Below are positions 25,012 to 36,478 of a stretch of DNA of 64,000 nt, piece after piece; positions within the stretch are counted from its first letter, which is position 1; each line of letters opens with the position of its first letter. The stretch comes from Carnegiea gigantea. Taxonomy: Eukaryota; Streptophyta; Magnoliopsida; Caryophyllales; Cactaceae. The translations under genes were made by a program, and so were the position numbers. Location of the stretch: positions 1 through 64,000 of the forward strand of contig JAKOGI010002486.1 of assembly GCA_029747015.1 (NCBI GenBank), written 5' to 3'. A model generated the notes under the pieces. The model was not told where the DNA came from, ran no database searches, and worked only from the letters and a program-made list of their open reading frames with translations.

Positions 25012-28000
25012 ATTTCTCAGCTTTTTGCATATGAAAGGCTGTAATTAGCTATAGTGTGAAAGGCTCTAATTAGCTACATTTTTGTTAGTGAATAATACAA
25101 CAGTGATCCTCTAGTTTCACCTTTTCCATGACGCTTAGGCAATACATTACACATTGATGAATGTTCTAGTTAGAGACTGCCAGATCCCCTTCAATGGTCT
25201 TTGTTTGTGGCCCCTTGCATTGGTCACCAGGGCTGCATGGGGGTCTGGTGGAGGTGGTCACTTCTCGTTGGTTAGTTGTGTCAATTAAGATCTATTTGGA
25301 TGGTTTCTAATTTCTAACATTATGTATTTCATTCAAAAGAAAATTCATGGGTAGGCCAAGTCAGCATTCCAGACTTTCCAGTGTTGAGTTCTAGTGAAGT
25401 AGGTATGTAATGCACTAATGGTTTAAAATTTGATATATTTGGCGCAAATACCATAATTTAGATTATTTTGTACATTTGACACATAGTTGAGATTACTTTA
25501 CGCCAATTTTTTGAACAAAAATATGTTCAAAAGGTTATATGAATTTTTAATAATATTCTATGTATGTAGTTCCCACATATAAAAAAATCATATTCCACGT
25601 ATCAAATATGAAAATTAATGAATACGTTCCCATATCTAGATTAAACAATCTTATAATTGATTGTAAACTATGCAAACGTCAAATAGATTGACTTGAAATT
25701 TCAATTTTACTTTTTTCTTAAAGACTTACTCATTAGTTTGATCATTAATCTCAGATTTATATATCTGACATGAATTAAATTTTACCTACATTACAACAAC
25801 TTGAATATAATATTAAAATTAATGTACTTTATACTAAAACTGAATGACCTATTTACTAAATCAAATCTAATAAAAGTCACACTATATCAACATCAAAAGA
25901 GCACTTTGATGGGACCATATATAATGAGCAATACCATTCATCAATTACAAAAGTTGTGTAACATGAGTGGTTAGCTTTAGATTGTAGTGGATAATGCATT
26001 AAAAACATGAGATTCGATATATATGACAATCTTTGGATGAGCTTATCAGCCATCATATAACTTTAGTTGAAATGTTGCACCACTTAAAAATTCAAGCATA
26101 CGCACCCACGTTGACATCCATTTTTAAGGTCCACAACGTCATTTTTCTGTTCATTCTGTCTTGTATTGCTGGGGGGCTCTTGTCCATATGTTAAATTTAC
26201 CAATTACCGGTAGCAGGTACTAGTAATATTTATGAAGAAAATGATAGTATTCCACATATACTGGCCAAATAAAAGAGTATTAAATAGATTATCATGGAAT
26301 GTAGTTGGTAAATTTAGATGCATATTAGTTGGAAAAAGCTCCTTTAAAATACTACATATTTTTCTGACTAGATGTTTTTATGAGATAGAATGTTGGAAAC
26401 CAAATTCAAATTTTGAGAGCATCGAACCTTAGTAGCCACAACTTTCATTTGGTAAGGTTATTACCTTTCACCATCAACACCAAGATGTAAACCTTAGTAG
26501 CCACAACTTTCAAGTAATAAGGTTATGGCTTGCAGATCTAAATTTGGGCTTATTATCCCCTTCCCCCATTGGGCTCTAACTCCACTCATTGATTAGGACA
26601 AACAGCTAGTAGATGCTCATTTCTATCCGTACAAAAATAATACAGCATCTTATTGGAATATCACATGTTACAACCTGCTATCTTTAAATATAAAAATGAG
26701 CAGATGTTAAAATGTCGGAACTGGGAAGTTCAATCATTTATAATCTTAAAGGGATAATTTAATATTTCAAATATGTACATAACCTTTTATTGTTCGTTTA
26801 TTATTACACTATATCAAAGAGCTGAAATTTCAATCCCCAATGTAAGTAAGCTTTTAAGCTCAAGATGTCGATGTGGAATGATTCAATTGGGGTGACGAAG
26901 GTACAACTTGGGAACCTACCTATAAGATTTCCAAAATGTGGTGGATTTGAGAATCTTGATTGGCTGATGGAAAGCGAAACAAATGCTGATCCAAGACACT
27001 AATGGTTCGTTTGGTTTTATATAATCAAAGTGAAAACGTTATCAAAGTAGTAATGATGATTGCATTATCATATTTGGTTACAATTAAGGGATGTAATTAA
27101 GATTACACAGTAATCAAATTTATCTCAATTTATGCCAATATAATTACTTGGTTTTTCCTAAACTATTGTGGTTGCATACTTTTAAATCAAATTTTACCCA
27201 ACTATAAACTATTATATTTGGGGACCTTGTCTTTCTTCTCTCCATTGTCTCTCCTCAACTTCTGATCTCTTAGTACTACACCACCATATTTTTTAAAGTT
27301 GGAAGCTCCCTGACCCCCTGTCTCTTCTCCATATTAGATAAAGCTTACCCTAAACCATGATCATATTATTGTAACTGTATTTTTATACGCTCTAGACATC
27401 GTCTCTCTCTCATCTTCATCATCTTCTTCTTCTTCTTCTTATCTCTCTACTTACTAAACTTGAACAATATTATATTATTGTAATTTAGAGGAAATGGAGT
27501 AAAGTAAGTTGCATGTAAAGCATCAGAATCATGATGATAAAATATTAGATGATAAATATCAACAAAGTTACAAATAATTAAAATAGGTAAAATAGAAGTG
27601 AATTGAATTGCAATTACTTCACGCCATGTGTAAAATGAATTATTGTTTATAAATGAATTCATCCCATTACAATTGTAAAAACTTTATAACCAAACATTGT
27701 AATGTAATTATTATCTAATTCTATTACACTGACGATTACATTATATAGTTGATTCCACTGTATAGTGATTACATTACTTTCAATCAAATATCACATAAGT
27801 AACCACTTAATTAGCAAGTAACACAAAGCACAAATAACAGTTAAGAGGGAACCTCTTAATAAAAATGGTGAGCACATCTCCCCCCCACCCCCCCAATTGA
27901 GGCCATGAGCCACAGGGAAAAAGAAGAGTGAGAAATTGAGGCCCATTAGTAGGGCAGCCAGTTAATATCTAGTCTAGTCTATAGAAAATGTGAGCAATCA

Positions 28001-29091
28001 TCTTTAGAAGGTTGGATGCTCAGCAAGAGGGGTGCAGAATAGGTTGGATTGAGTCGGTTTACAGTCGATCCATTAACAAAGTCAATCTGATTGGACCTAA
28101 CAGCTTCATTAATGGTGTGGTTCGGGTAAGACGTTTCTAGTAAATGAATGGGTCTGATGGGGCTGATCTAAAGTCATCCTGCTTTTCTGCCCCTGCAAAA
28201 TTAGAGTAAATTTGCATTAAAAAATCTATATGATAATCATCATTCAATGAAAATTACCAGAACTGAATTTAACTAAGTATATCATGTAAGTTAGTATGAT
28301 AAAATAAATTGCTAAGAATATTCAGTCATTAGACGAGTTGTTAATAGGCCAACCAAACTTGAGCTATTAGCTTGCTATAAACGGGCCAGCTTGTTATTGA
28401 CCCTACCCTCTATTGACTCTATTTAAGCAAGTGTAGTGTGAGCAAAAAATTTGGCTCATAAGAGTGTGTTTGCCCCCTCCATATCACTCTATGGGCCAAT
28501 TTTTTTGCTTTAAAGCTTTCCTTCTTTTAATGTAAAACTCATAACTTTGACTCATTAAATAAAATAATGTCCATAGACCCACTCTATAAAATATAATTTT
28601 TTTTCAAAATCAAAAATAAAATACCAATTAAAATTAAAAAAACAAAAAAAGCAAAGAGAAAAGGCCATAAGCTAGTTGCACATGCTTGGGTTGAGATGCT
28701 TGATGCGATGGGTATCGGGCCCATTGCCCATCGTCATTCAGTAAATACCAACGACTGATGTCTATTCTGGATATTGAAGTTAAAGGGAAACTAAATACTC
28801 ATATATGGGATACTTCATTAGATACATTTTGCCCCGTTGAATGCACCATCGACTCTAATCTCAAATTTTAGGGAGATTCAAAGGGAGAACCCATTTTAAT
28901 CATGACCTGTAACTTGGCAGTAGGAGAAGTTACCCACTAAGATTATCATGATCCTTTGATGTGGGAGCTGAACTGATTTTTGTATAGGGTTCTGGGGGGC
29001 GGGCATATAAAACTAATAGGAGTTAGAAAGGGTGTGTGTCATGGGTTCTGTCATTACAGCATAATGAGCCAACAAAAAGTAGCCGGCTTTG
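25012..29091. other. Four kilobases without a recognisable gene
   Basis: AT-rich sequence with only short open frames. Minor items are a 65-bp-spaced direct duplication of AGTAGCCACAACTTTCA (26431 and 26496), CTT repeats (about 27410-27441), a C-rich tract near 27881 and a transposon-like stretch at 27003-27800. Nothing here supports a coding gene. Confidence 0.65.
27003..27800. repeat. Candidate MITE-like element
   Basis: The segment opens TGGTTCGTTTGGTT and contains many GTAATTA/GATTACATTA words in both orientations (about 27075-27115 and 27695-27775), as in fold-back elements. Terminal repeats and a target duplication could not be paired cleanly. Confidence 0.35.
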
Positions 29092-30043
29092 TTACTGCAG
29101 AGTCAGGAGTTTCAACAAAATGAGGATGATTTTGGCATGAAATTTGAGCCCATATCCAGAATCACGTCGTGCCAGCAGCCCAGCGCTTGCGTTAAATGAA
29201 ATTGAAGCTTCTATATGAGGTTCGACGGTCATTCTCATAGCAGGAGCAGACCACAACAAAGAAACATGAATCAAATGGTACACCCGATCTACTCGTTCTC
29301 ATAGATTTGACAATGAATCAAATGATGCAGAAGGCTAGGAAAGGCATAGCAGCATATAAGAAGCATCGAAGTACAACATTTTCTTCGAGTACAGGGATCT
29401 AAACTTGCTTTGCCTAGTACAAATGTTATTTGTACTCAGTCTTGTTCTCAGGTGAGTATATTGAGGATGGGTACAATATCGCCTTCAACCCTCGGAGATT
29501 GACTATCATATTACTCAATGACATGATGAATGAACCCGCACATTTGGGTAAGTATAATGGCCTCAGAAAGATCTTGACAAGCTCAGGGGCAAACATTTTC
29601 AACCAGTAGGTGACTCTGCACCATGCTGGTTGTGTTAAGTACATTTCACCCCGGCATGCGCTCTTCACTGTTGCTTGTGCACACCTGTTTGCTTTAGCCA
29701 CCGGGAATACACTTACTAGTTACTAGTGCCTGCGATTAATACTGATTAACTGATGTGCATATATGAATGAATCTGGTGACAACAAGATACAAGGCGGAAC
29801 TACTCTTCTGAACAGAAGTGAAATATGCATAACATTATTGGACAGGCTATGAGAAAACAAGATAAGAAGCTCAAATTTCTCACGTGCTGATCAACGATCG
29901 TTTGACCATCTTTTGCAAGATGTTTGCCTTTGGTCATCATTTCTGACTCAATGAACCCGGGAGTCACTGTCGTTATGCGAATATCTCATCCAACTTCTAC
30001 CCTTAACATCTCATAGAAAGCTATCATTGCTGCTTTACTTGCC
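29092..30043 (-). pseudogene. Steroleosin (11-beta-HSD-like) 3' gene fragment
   Basis: Minus-strand remains of the last two exons and 3' flank of a gene related to the one at 47694-55864. The penultimate exon (30043-29884) reads ASKAAMIAFYEMLRVEVG, then a TGA where the family has Ser, then TVTPGFIESEM. The last exon (ending at the TAA at 29428-29426) reads RCAQATVKSACRGEMYL, QPAWCRVTYWLKMFAPELV and a longer tail than the plus copy. The acceptor position reads AAAGCAAACAGG where the plus copy has AAAGCAGACAGG, so that AG is lost. 29290-29100 still matches the plus copy's 3' flank (55950-56060). The product would have been an oil-body NADP-dependent sterol dehydrogenase of the SDR family. Upstream exons are missing where copia C2 lies. 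Confidence 0.85.
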
Positions 30044-30238
30044 TTAAAAAAACCGAAAGGCTTACCTTCTTACACACTTACATCGACTCAAGAAGCAAAG
30101 TTCTTAACACAATACCAACTAAAGTAACTGGTTCACTGGAATTGGATGTAATATAGTTGTGCATATCAGTGCACCATGATTCATAGTATTTAGGGTCAGT
30201 CATTTCAGCAGTTGCAAGGAGCGGTTAGAATTGAGAGC

Positions 30239-30488
30239 TATTAGCAAACCTATTATTATGTAAATATAATTTTAGAGGTTGTTATCTACAAGGTTTCCTA
30301 GTCCTAGCCTATCTTAGATTTTGGTTTCCTATTCCTAACATACTTCAGCAAAGGATGTAATACTTGTGGTGTATATATGAGGCTAATCTGGCCTTGGAAA
30401 GAGAACACACAGAGAGGGCACAAATTCAAAGCCCCTTGGACCCAGACACATTGTGTGATTATTCATTCCAATACATTTGCTTTGCTCA
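30239..30488 (+). repeat. C2 5' LTR
   Basis: 250 bp, starting TATTAGCAAACC and ending GCTTTGCTCA. A probable TATA box, TATATATGAG, lies at about 30371. Its last 70 bp match the 3' LTR. Confidence 0.75.
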
Positions 30489-30500
30489 TGACATCAGAGC
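30489..30500 (+). other. C2 primer-binding site, mutated
   Basis: TGACATCAGAGC directly after the LTR; it differs at two bases from TGGTATCAGAGC. Confidence 0.7.
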
Positions 30501-30519
30501 ATAGGCTCTTATCGTAATC

Positions 30520-31425
30520 ATGACTGGAGAGAAATACGTGATTGAGAATCCTTCCCCATACTACCTGCACCCTTCGGAAGGGTCGGGTGTCTTGATCACA
30601 GCTATCATATTCGACGGCAAAAATTATGATCTTTGGGAAAGAGTGGTAAAGACCGCTCTCAAATCTAAAAACAAGTTAGGCTTTATTGATGAAGCCTTGA
30701 CTAAACCCACACCGAAAGAAGGCAAGGATACGAGCAAGTTACAGGCATGAGAGATGGTGAATTCCATGATATGTTCATGGATTCTAAATGTTATCGAGCT
30801 GAAGCTAAGGTCAAGCATAGCTCTCGTGGACATTGCAAGGGCTATGCGGAAGAACTTGGAGCAAAGCTATGCCGTAACCAATATACCTAAGGTACATTGG
30901 TTGAAGGCTAGTGTGGCCGAGTGTAAACAAGGGGAAATGGAAGTCATAGATTTCTATGCAAAATTAGCAAGTCTGTGGAGTAAGTTAGAGAGTCATACAC
31001 GTGCCCCTCGCTGCACATGCTGCAAGTGTGAGTGCAAGATCAACGCGAGGCTGCCTTAAGAAAAGAGCCATCAATTCTTGATGGGGCTAAATGATGACGT
31101 CTACTCAGCTATACAAAGTCAGATTTTGGGGCTTGAACCAATGCCCTCGCTTGACCGAATATTCAATATGGTGTCTCAAGAAGAGCATCATAAAACTTAC
31201 ATGATCTCCAAGGATGACCGAAGCGAAGCTGCAGCCTTCGCCGTAAAGTCAGCCACTTGGGTAGCCGAGAGAGCTCGCTGCAAATATTGGGGACGAACAG
31301 GGCACGCAGAGTCCAGATGTTACGAAATTATCGGGTATCCACCAAACTGGGAAACCCGTGAAAGAGGCCGAGGAGGCAGCCGTGGTGCACGAGGAAACCA
31401 TGGTGGCAAGACAGCAGGTGGATGA
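30520..31425 (+). pseudogene. C2 gag, broken
   Basis: Starts MTGEKYVIENPSPYYLHP and passes FDGKNYDLWERVVKTAL. Stops fall at about 30748 and 31057. The last open part (31078-31425) contains MGLNDDVYSAIQSQIL and a knuckle reading CKYWGRTGHAESRC, in which the second Cys of CX2C is Trp, so zinc binding would fail. It ends in a Gly/Arg-rich tail. Confidence 0.85.
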
Positions 31426-31566
31426 GGCAGAGAAGCAGGACGTGACGTGGCTTGTGAACCAACCTATGCGACGGCGGTACAGGCAGAATCCTCAAAAGGC
31501 CACGAAGCTACCACCGATCCAAGCCAAGTCAGCATACTGGGTCTGTCATAAGAATAAGTACAGAGG

Positions 31567-31904
31567 TTGTTGAGTCTCACCAATGTTCCGAAAGAGGGTT
31601 ATGAAAAATTATCGGGTAAGTTATTATGGATGGTTAACAATGGTGCGTCTTGCCATATGACCAGGGATACCAAATTTTTCCGCGAAGTCACAAAGATCCA
31701 ACCCGGCCCTATACGTCTTCCAGACGAGTGGATTACCTTGGCCAAGGAGAAAGGGGAGGTCTTGTTGGACAGAAAAGGAGCCCTTAAAGATGTTTTATGT
31801 GTTCCTAAACTTAATTGCAATCTCTTCTTTGTGGCTAAATTATGTAGAGATTTGAATTGCGCTGTGACTTTCTTCGATGACTCTTGTGTATTGTAGGTCT
31901 GCAC
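31567..31904 (+). pseudogene. C2 protease region with mutated active site
   Basis: WMVNNGASCHMTRDTKFF matches the copia protease box, normally WxxDSGASxHM. The catalytic Asp and the following Ser both read Asn. The frame goes on to VPKLNCNLFFVAKLCRDLNC, the usual bridge to integrase, and ends at 31896. Confidence 0.82.
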
Positions 31905-31923
31905 TTCGAGGACTCTGATTGGA

Positions 31924-32620
31924 GTGGGTGAGCAACAAGATGGGGTGTATTACTACACGTGGGCACCAACGGTGAAGAAACATGCAAGTGCAATGACTTC
32001 AAGACAGTTATGGCATCATCGATTCAGGCGCCCATCTAGTGAAGTTATGGCTACATTATTTAAAAATATAGGAGTTTTTGGTGATTTGAAAGAAAATAAG
32101 TTGGATGTTTGTGATGTGTGTTTTCGAGCTAAACAAACTAGAAGTCATTTTTCTATAAGTAAGAATAAAGCCATTGAATTGTTTGATTTTATTCATTGTG
32201 ATATTTGGGAACCATATAGAGAAAAGGTTTCTAGTGGTGCTAGTTACTCTTTTACCATTGTGGATGACACTAGTAGGGCCACATGGGCCTTCTTAATGCA
32301 TGAAAAAAATGAGGTGGGAAAGTTATTAAAGGAATTTGTAGCATGATTCGTAATCAGTTTGGCAAGGGTGTGAAAGTAATATAATGGACTAGAGTTTAAA
32401 TCCGAACCTATGAAGCAGTTTTACTTTGAAAATGGCATACTTCATCAAACAAGCTGCGTCGATACCCTGCAACAAAATGGTAGGGTGAAGCGTAAACATC
32501 GTCACATGTTGAACGTAGCTAGAGCCTTGCGGTTTCAAGATGGATTACCGTAGAAGTTTTGGGGGGAATGTGTCTTAACGGTAGCACAATTAATCAATAG
32601 GACACCAAGTAGCGTGTTGA
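31924..32620 (+). pseudogene. C2 integrase, broken
   Basis: LWHHRFRRPSSEVM and CDVCFRAKQTR form the zinc-binding domain; FDFIHCDIWEP carries the first catalytic Asp. After a stop near 32344 the frame is shifted. At about 32460 the box NGRVKRKHRH replaces the family's RVERKHR, so the catalytic Glu is Lys. Further stops follow. Confidence 0.82.
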
Positions 32621-33195
32621 AAGAAAAAAGCCTTATGAAACTCTTTATCACCAACTACTACCATATGATCATCTTAAAGTCTTTGGGTGTTTGTGCTTTG
32701 CTCAAATTAGATCCAAATCAAAGGATAAATTTGCAATGCGTAGCTGAAAATGCATTTTTTATGGGATATCCCCTTGGAACAAAAGGATGGAAAGTGTACG
32801 ACTTAGAATCTCATGAAATATTTACTAGACAAGATGTGTTCCATGAGGAAATCTTTCCTTACGCAAGCAAAAGCTTAGAGCAAATTGACAGGCCTCCTAA
32901 TGTTTTGGGAGCTGGATCTGAGGATCTTGATGAATTTGGGGAGCTGAGTCACGGCCCAAATGAGAACCTTTCCCCAGCTCCACTGCATGATAGGGGGAGT
33001 ACCCAGGGCCCAGCCTGGCAGTCGCCTAGTGCCGAGACCAACCCGGAACAGCCACATGATTTACTGGGCTTGGGAGCAAAAGCTTTAGCTGGTCCAGAAC
33101 TACAGTCAACGGCCCAACGTGAGCAAATGATTCAGCACAGTCTAGAGGCCCAGCCAGATACGCTGAATGCCCCTGACAGTAGTCCAACCTTGTGA
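32614..33195 (+). pseudogene. C2 integrase C-terminus and linker to RT
   Basis: Open 193-codon segment. VAENAFFMGYPLGTKGWKVY and SHEIFTRQDVFHEEIFP are typical of the copia integrase tail. It is followed by a Pro/Gly/Ser-rich linker of low conservation. Confidence 0.75.
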
Positions 33196-34160
33196 ATTCG
33201 GCGGGGAGAACGGGTCCAAAACAACCAGCCCACTTAAAAGATTTTGTGTGCTTCGATGCCTGGATTGAACATCCCATCTCACTTGTAACTCCTCCTGCAA
33301 AAGGGTCCTCAAGTACGTGGTATCCTATAACTAACTATGTCACATGTCCAAATTTCTCTCCTTCCTATCAAAAATATTTGGTGACAATTACAAAGATTGT
33401 TGAGCCCATGTTTTATCCTGAAGCAATCACAAACCCTCACTGGAGAAAGCTATGGCAGATGAGATAAAAGCCCTAGAAGCTAACGCCACATGGGAGATAG
33501 TGGATCTTCCACCTGGTCAGAATCCCATCAGTTGCAAGTGGGTTTAACATGTCAAGTACAACTCTGATGGGATGATTCAATGCTATAAAGCCCAGCTACT
33601 CATACGTGTCGATCATTAAATAGAAGGTTTTGACTGCAATGAAACCTTTGCTCCAGTAGCTAAGATGACCAGTGTACGGTGTTTCCTGACAGTTGCGGTG
33701 GCCAAAGGTTAGGCATTACACCAAATGGACGTTAATAATGCCTTCCTACATGGGGATCTGGAAGAAAAAGTGTTTATGCGACTGCCGCCTGGTTTTTCTT
33801 CACCTGGATCGGACAAGGTATGTAAGTTACGAAAGTCACTTTGTGGGCTTCATCAAGTCCCCCGGCAGGGATTCTCTAAACTGCCTTCCAAACTATGCGC
33901 ATAAAGATTTGTTCGCTCCTACACCGATTATTCCTTGTTTGTCTATCGCAAAGGAGCGGTGTTTATGGCTTTGTTGGTGTATGTCGATGATATTGTTCTC
34001 GTAGGAAATAATACTCAATCATGTGCAGAGTTCAAGAGCTATTTGCATACATGCTTTAGTATTAAAGACCTAGGCCCCTTAAAGTATTTCCTAGGTATCG
34101 AAGTAGCAAGGAGACCACAGGGACTATTTTTGTGCCAAACCAGCTGAATTCATAATTGAA
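33192..34160 (+). pseudogene. C2 reverse transcriptase, broken
   Basis: Follows the copia order across several frames: EIKALEANATWEIVDLP (about 33460), ETFAPVAKMTSVRCFLTVAV (about 33650), [18 protein letters not shown] (about 33730) and the intact catalytic box YVDD at 33980-33991 within ALLVYVDDIVLVGNN. Then come LGPLKYFLGIEVARR and a stop at 34145. A segment is missing between CQTS and AEFIIEENHKL. Confidence 0.85.
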
Positions 34161-34880
34161 GAAAATCATAAACTTGCTCTTGCAAATGGACGTCTATTGA
34201 AAGATGCTGCCCAATACCATAGATTGGTTGGGAGGTTAATCTATCGCACCATCACTCATCCTGACCTAGTGTATGCCATTCATATTTTATCACAGTTTAT
34301 GCACGCTCCTAGAGAGGAGCACATGGATGCTGACTGTCGAGTACTGCGCTACCTGAAAGGAACTGCTAGGTTTGGACTTCTTCTGCCTGCCAATAACGAT
34401 ATGACAATTTATGGCTTCTATGACTCAGATTGGGGAACATGTCCTCTTTCACGTATGTCTTTGACTTGATACGTTATACGGCTTGGAGCTTCACCTATCT
34501 CTTGGAAAACTAAGAAACAAGCTACAGTCTCACGGTCTTCGGCTGAAGTAGAATATAGGTCCATGGCAATGACAACCAGTGAGTTAGTTTAGTTGCGAGC
34601 CTTGTTAGCTTCAGTAGGTGTGTTTCCTAAACAGCCTATGAAGTTATTTTATGATAGTCAAGCTGCATTGCACATAGCTAAGAATCCTATCTTCTATGAG
34701 CGAACTAAACACATCGATATAGATTATCATTTTATTCGAGAAAAATTGAAGCAGGTATACTCACTTTGTCCCATGTTGGTACTAAGGAACAACCTGTAGA
34801 CATATTTACAAAGCGCTCAGGAAGCGGTAGTTTCAACTTGAAGAGCAAGTTGGGCATAGACGATCTGCATGCTCCAACTT
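34150..34880 (+). pseudogene. C2 RNase H and C-terminus, broken
   Basis: RLVGRLIYRTITHPDLVYAI, YGFYDSDWGTCPLSR, SAEVEYRSMAMTTSELV and LFYDSQAALHIAKNP appear in order, with stops at about 34467 and 34590 and frameshifts near the end. These are the standard blocks of copia RNase H. Confidence 0.82.
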
Positions 34881-34889
34881 GAGAGGGAG

Positions 34890-35004
34890 TATTAGGAAAC
34901 CGATTTACACTCCACCCTACTGTTTTGTTGTTGGCACAAATTCAAAGCCCCTTGCACCCAGACACAGTGTGTGATTATTCAATCAAATACATTTGCTTTT
35001 CTCA
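34890..35004 (+). repeat. C2 3' LTR, internally deleted
   Basis: 115 bp. Start (TATTAGGAAACC) and end (CACAAATTCAAAGCC to CTTTTCTCA) match the 250-bp left LTR, but the middle is missing. GAGAGGGAGT just before it is the polypurine tract. Confidence 0.75.
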
Positions 35005-35290
35005 AGAGTGGTTGTGAGTGGTTGAGAGCAGCTGTGATTCGCAGTTAATAGTTGTAACCAGTCACTAGCAGTTAGAAACAATTGGAAGTAGTTGGGAGAA
35101 GTTGGGAAGCAGTTGGATTAGCATTTGTAGAATAATGTGAGCAGTTGCAAACAGTTGGAAGCGGTTAGGAGCCGGTAAGAATAGTTAGAAGCTATTGAAA
35201 GTAGTTAAGAGCGGTTGAAATTAGCAGTTAGCGGTTGAAATTAGTTAGAAGCGGTTGAAATTAGTTAGAAGTGATTGAAAGCAGTTGTTG
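35005..35290. repeat. Degenerate array with about 10-bp period
   Basis: Words of the form GCGGTTGAAA, TTAGTTAGAA and GCAGTTGGAA follow each other at about 10-bp steps, clearest at 35215-35285. The same words occur at 30205-30238 left of copia C2, so C2 was inserted inside the array. Confidence 0.7.
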
Positions 35291-35443
35291 TTAGGCAAAT
35301 GCCAAAGTGAATAGACCATTAAAAGTGCGTATTATTGCACATAGAGGAGATGTTTGACAAACATTTATTACCTATTAGCTATTTATATAAGTTGTTAGCT
35401 GTTAGTTGTTTAAATTAACTATTTACATTTGGTGTTTGCCTGA
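35288..35443. repeat. Candidate short MITE
   Basis: About 155 bp between AGGCAAATGCCAAA on the left and TTTGGTGTTTGCCT on the right, which are inverted copies with two differences. This fits a hAT-type MITE; no clear target duplication was found. Confidence 0.45.
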
Positions 35444-36478
35444 TTTGTTTTGCAGATTTTGTCTAGTAAATTAATTGTATGTAAAAAAAAAAAAAAAAAT
35501 GTGAGACAAAGTGCTAATTCCAAAAATCATGTGATTGGAGGCGTTTCAAATTGGTTAGTCGGACAAAAAATCTTATTGCAAAAAGTTGATTTACCAGTTC
35601 AAACAACTAATTTGCGCGATTTATATCATAAATTGGGCGGATAATCGGGTTTGTTTGTCCGGCCTTGTCTTAGTTGATTTAATGTGCTGCAACAAGGAAT
35701 GCTAGTGGGCAAATGGCCATAATGCATTTGGGCTGTCTGATTTAGAGTTGGACAAAGTTGACTCACATGGGTTGCTTGTGCAAAGTGGAACGGCCATGCC
35801 AAATTTCTGCCCTGCTATATTTTTGGCCCAAATCTAGAAATTTGACATGATCTGCCAGTGCCACATAGCCCGACTGTGCCAAGTTTGTTAAATTCGGGGT
35901 CTATGTAAATCTCCTTTTCCAATTTGTGTAATTAAGCTAGATTTGCAAGTAGGGTTAGCTTAGTTTTAGGGTCCTCTATAGATGTAGTCTTATGAAAGAT
36001 AAAAATTATGCACCATCTATGTGCTGCTAGAATTCGGCATCTAACAAGGAAATCTAGATGTGCCTTTGTCACTTGATTGGTAATGCATCATAGATTGCTA
36101 ACCTAAGATAGAATGCACAAGCTCAGGTTAGTTAATTGTTTCCTATGTTTGAATGGGCAAGAGACTAATGAAAATTATGTGTTTCTAGTGTGAATTTACT
36201 AAAACAGTTAGTACTCAGGTCTTGCTAAGGTTTAACAAATATAACTACTAGATTGTTGATTGGGTTGCTAGCAGAATTTTATGTTGTAGTTCAGAGGGAG
36301 CAAAAAAACAGAAGAATATGATATATGTTATATGCCGCTACCACTGTGATGATATATTTTTGTTGGCGGGAAAGAAACAGTAGAATTTATTAGCAAATAT
36401 CTGAAGATTGTTTTGAATTGGTGAAGGATTGTGGTAAACTAATTCTTACTCATCTATAATGTTTTTGGTTGATTTTGG
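35444..36478. other. Spacer with no gene seen
   Basis: AT-rich sequence with an A-run at 35482-35499 and no supported reading frame. Confidence 0.6.

Larger units (their letters stand above)
30239..35004 (+). mobile_element. Copia C2: full-order but heavily broken element
   Basis: Plus strand, with 5' LTR 30239-30488, mutated primer site, gag, protease, integrase, RT, RNase H and a shortened 3' LTR 34890-35004. Flanks AGAGC (30234-30238) and AGAGT (35005-35009) look like a target duplication with one change. The element entered an array with 10-bp periodicity that continues on both sides. Stops and frameshifts occur in every domain. Confidence 0.85.
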
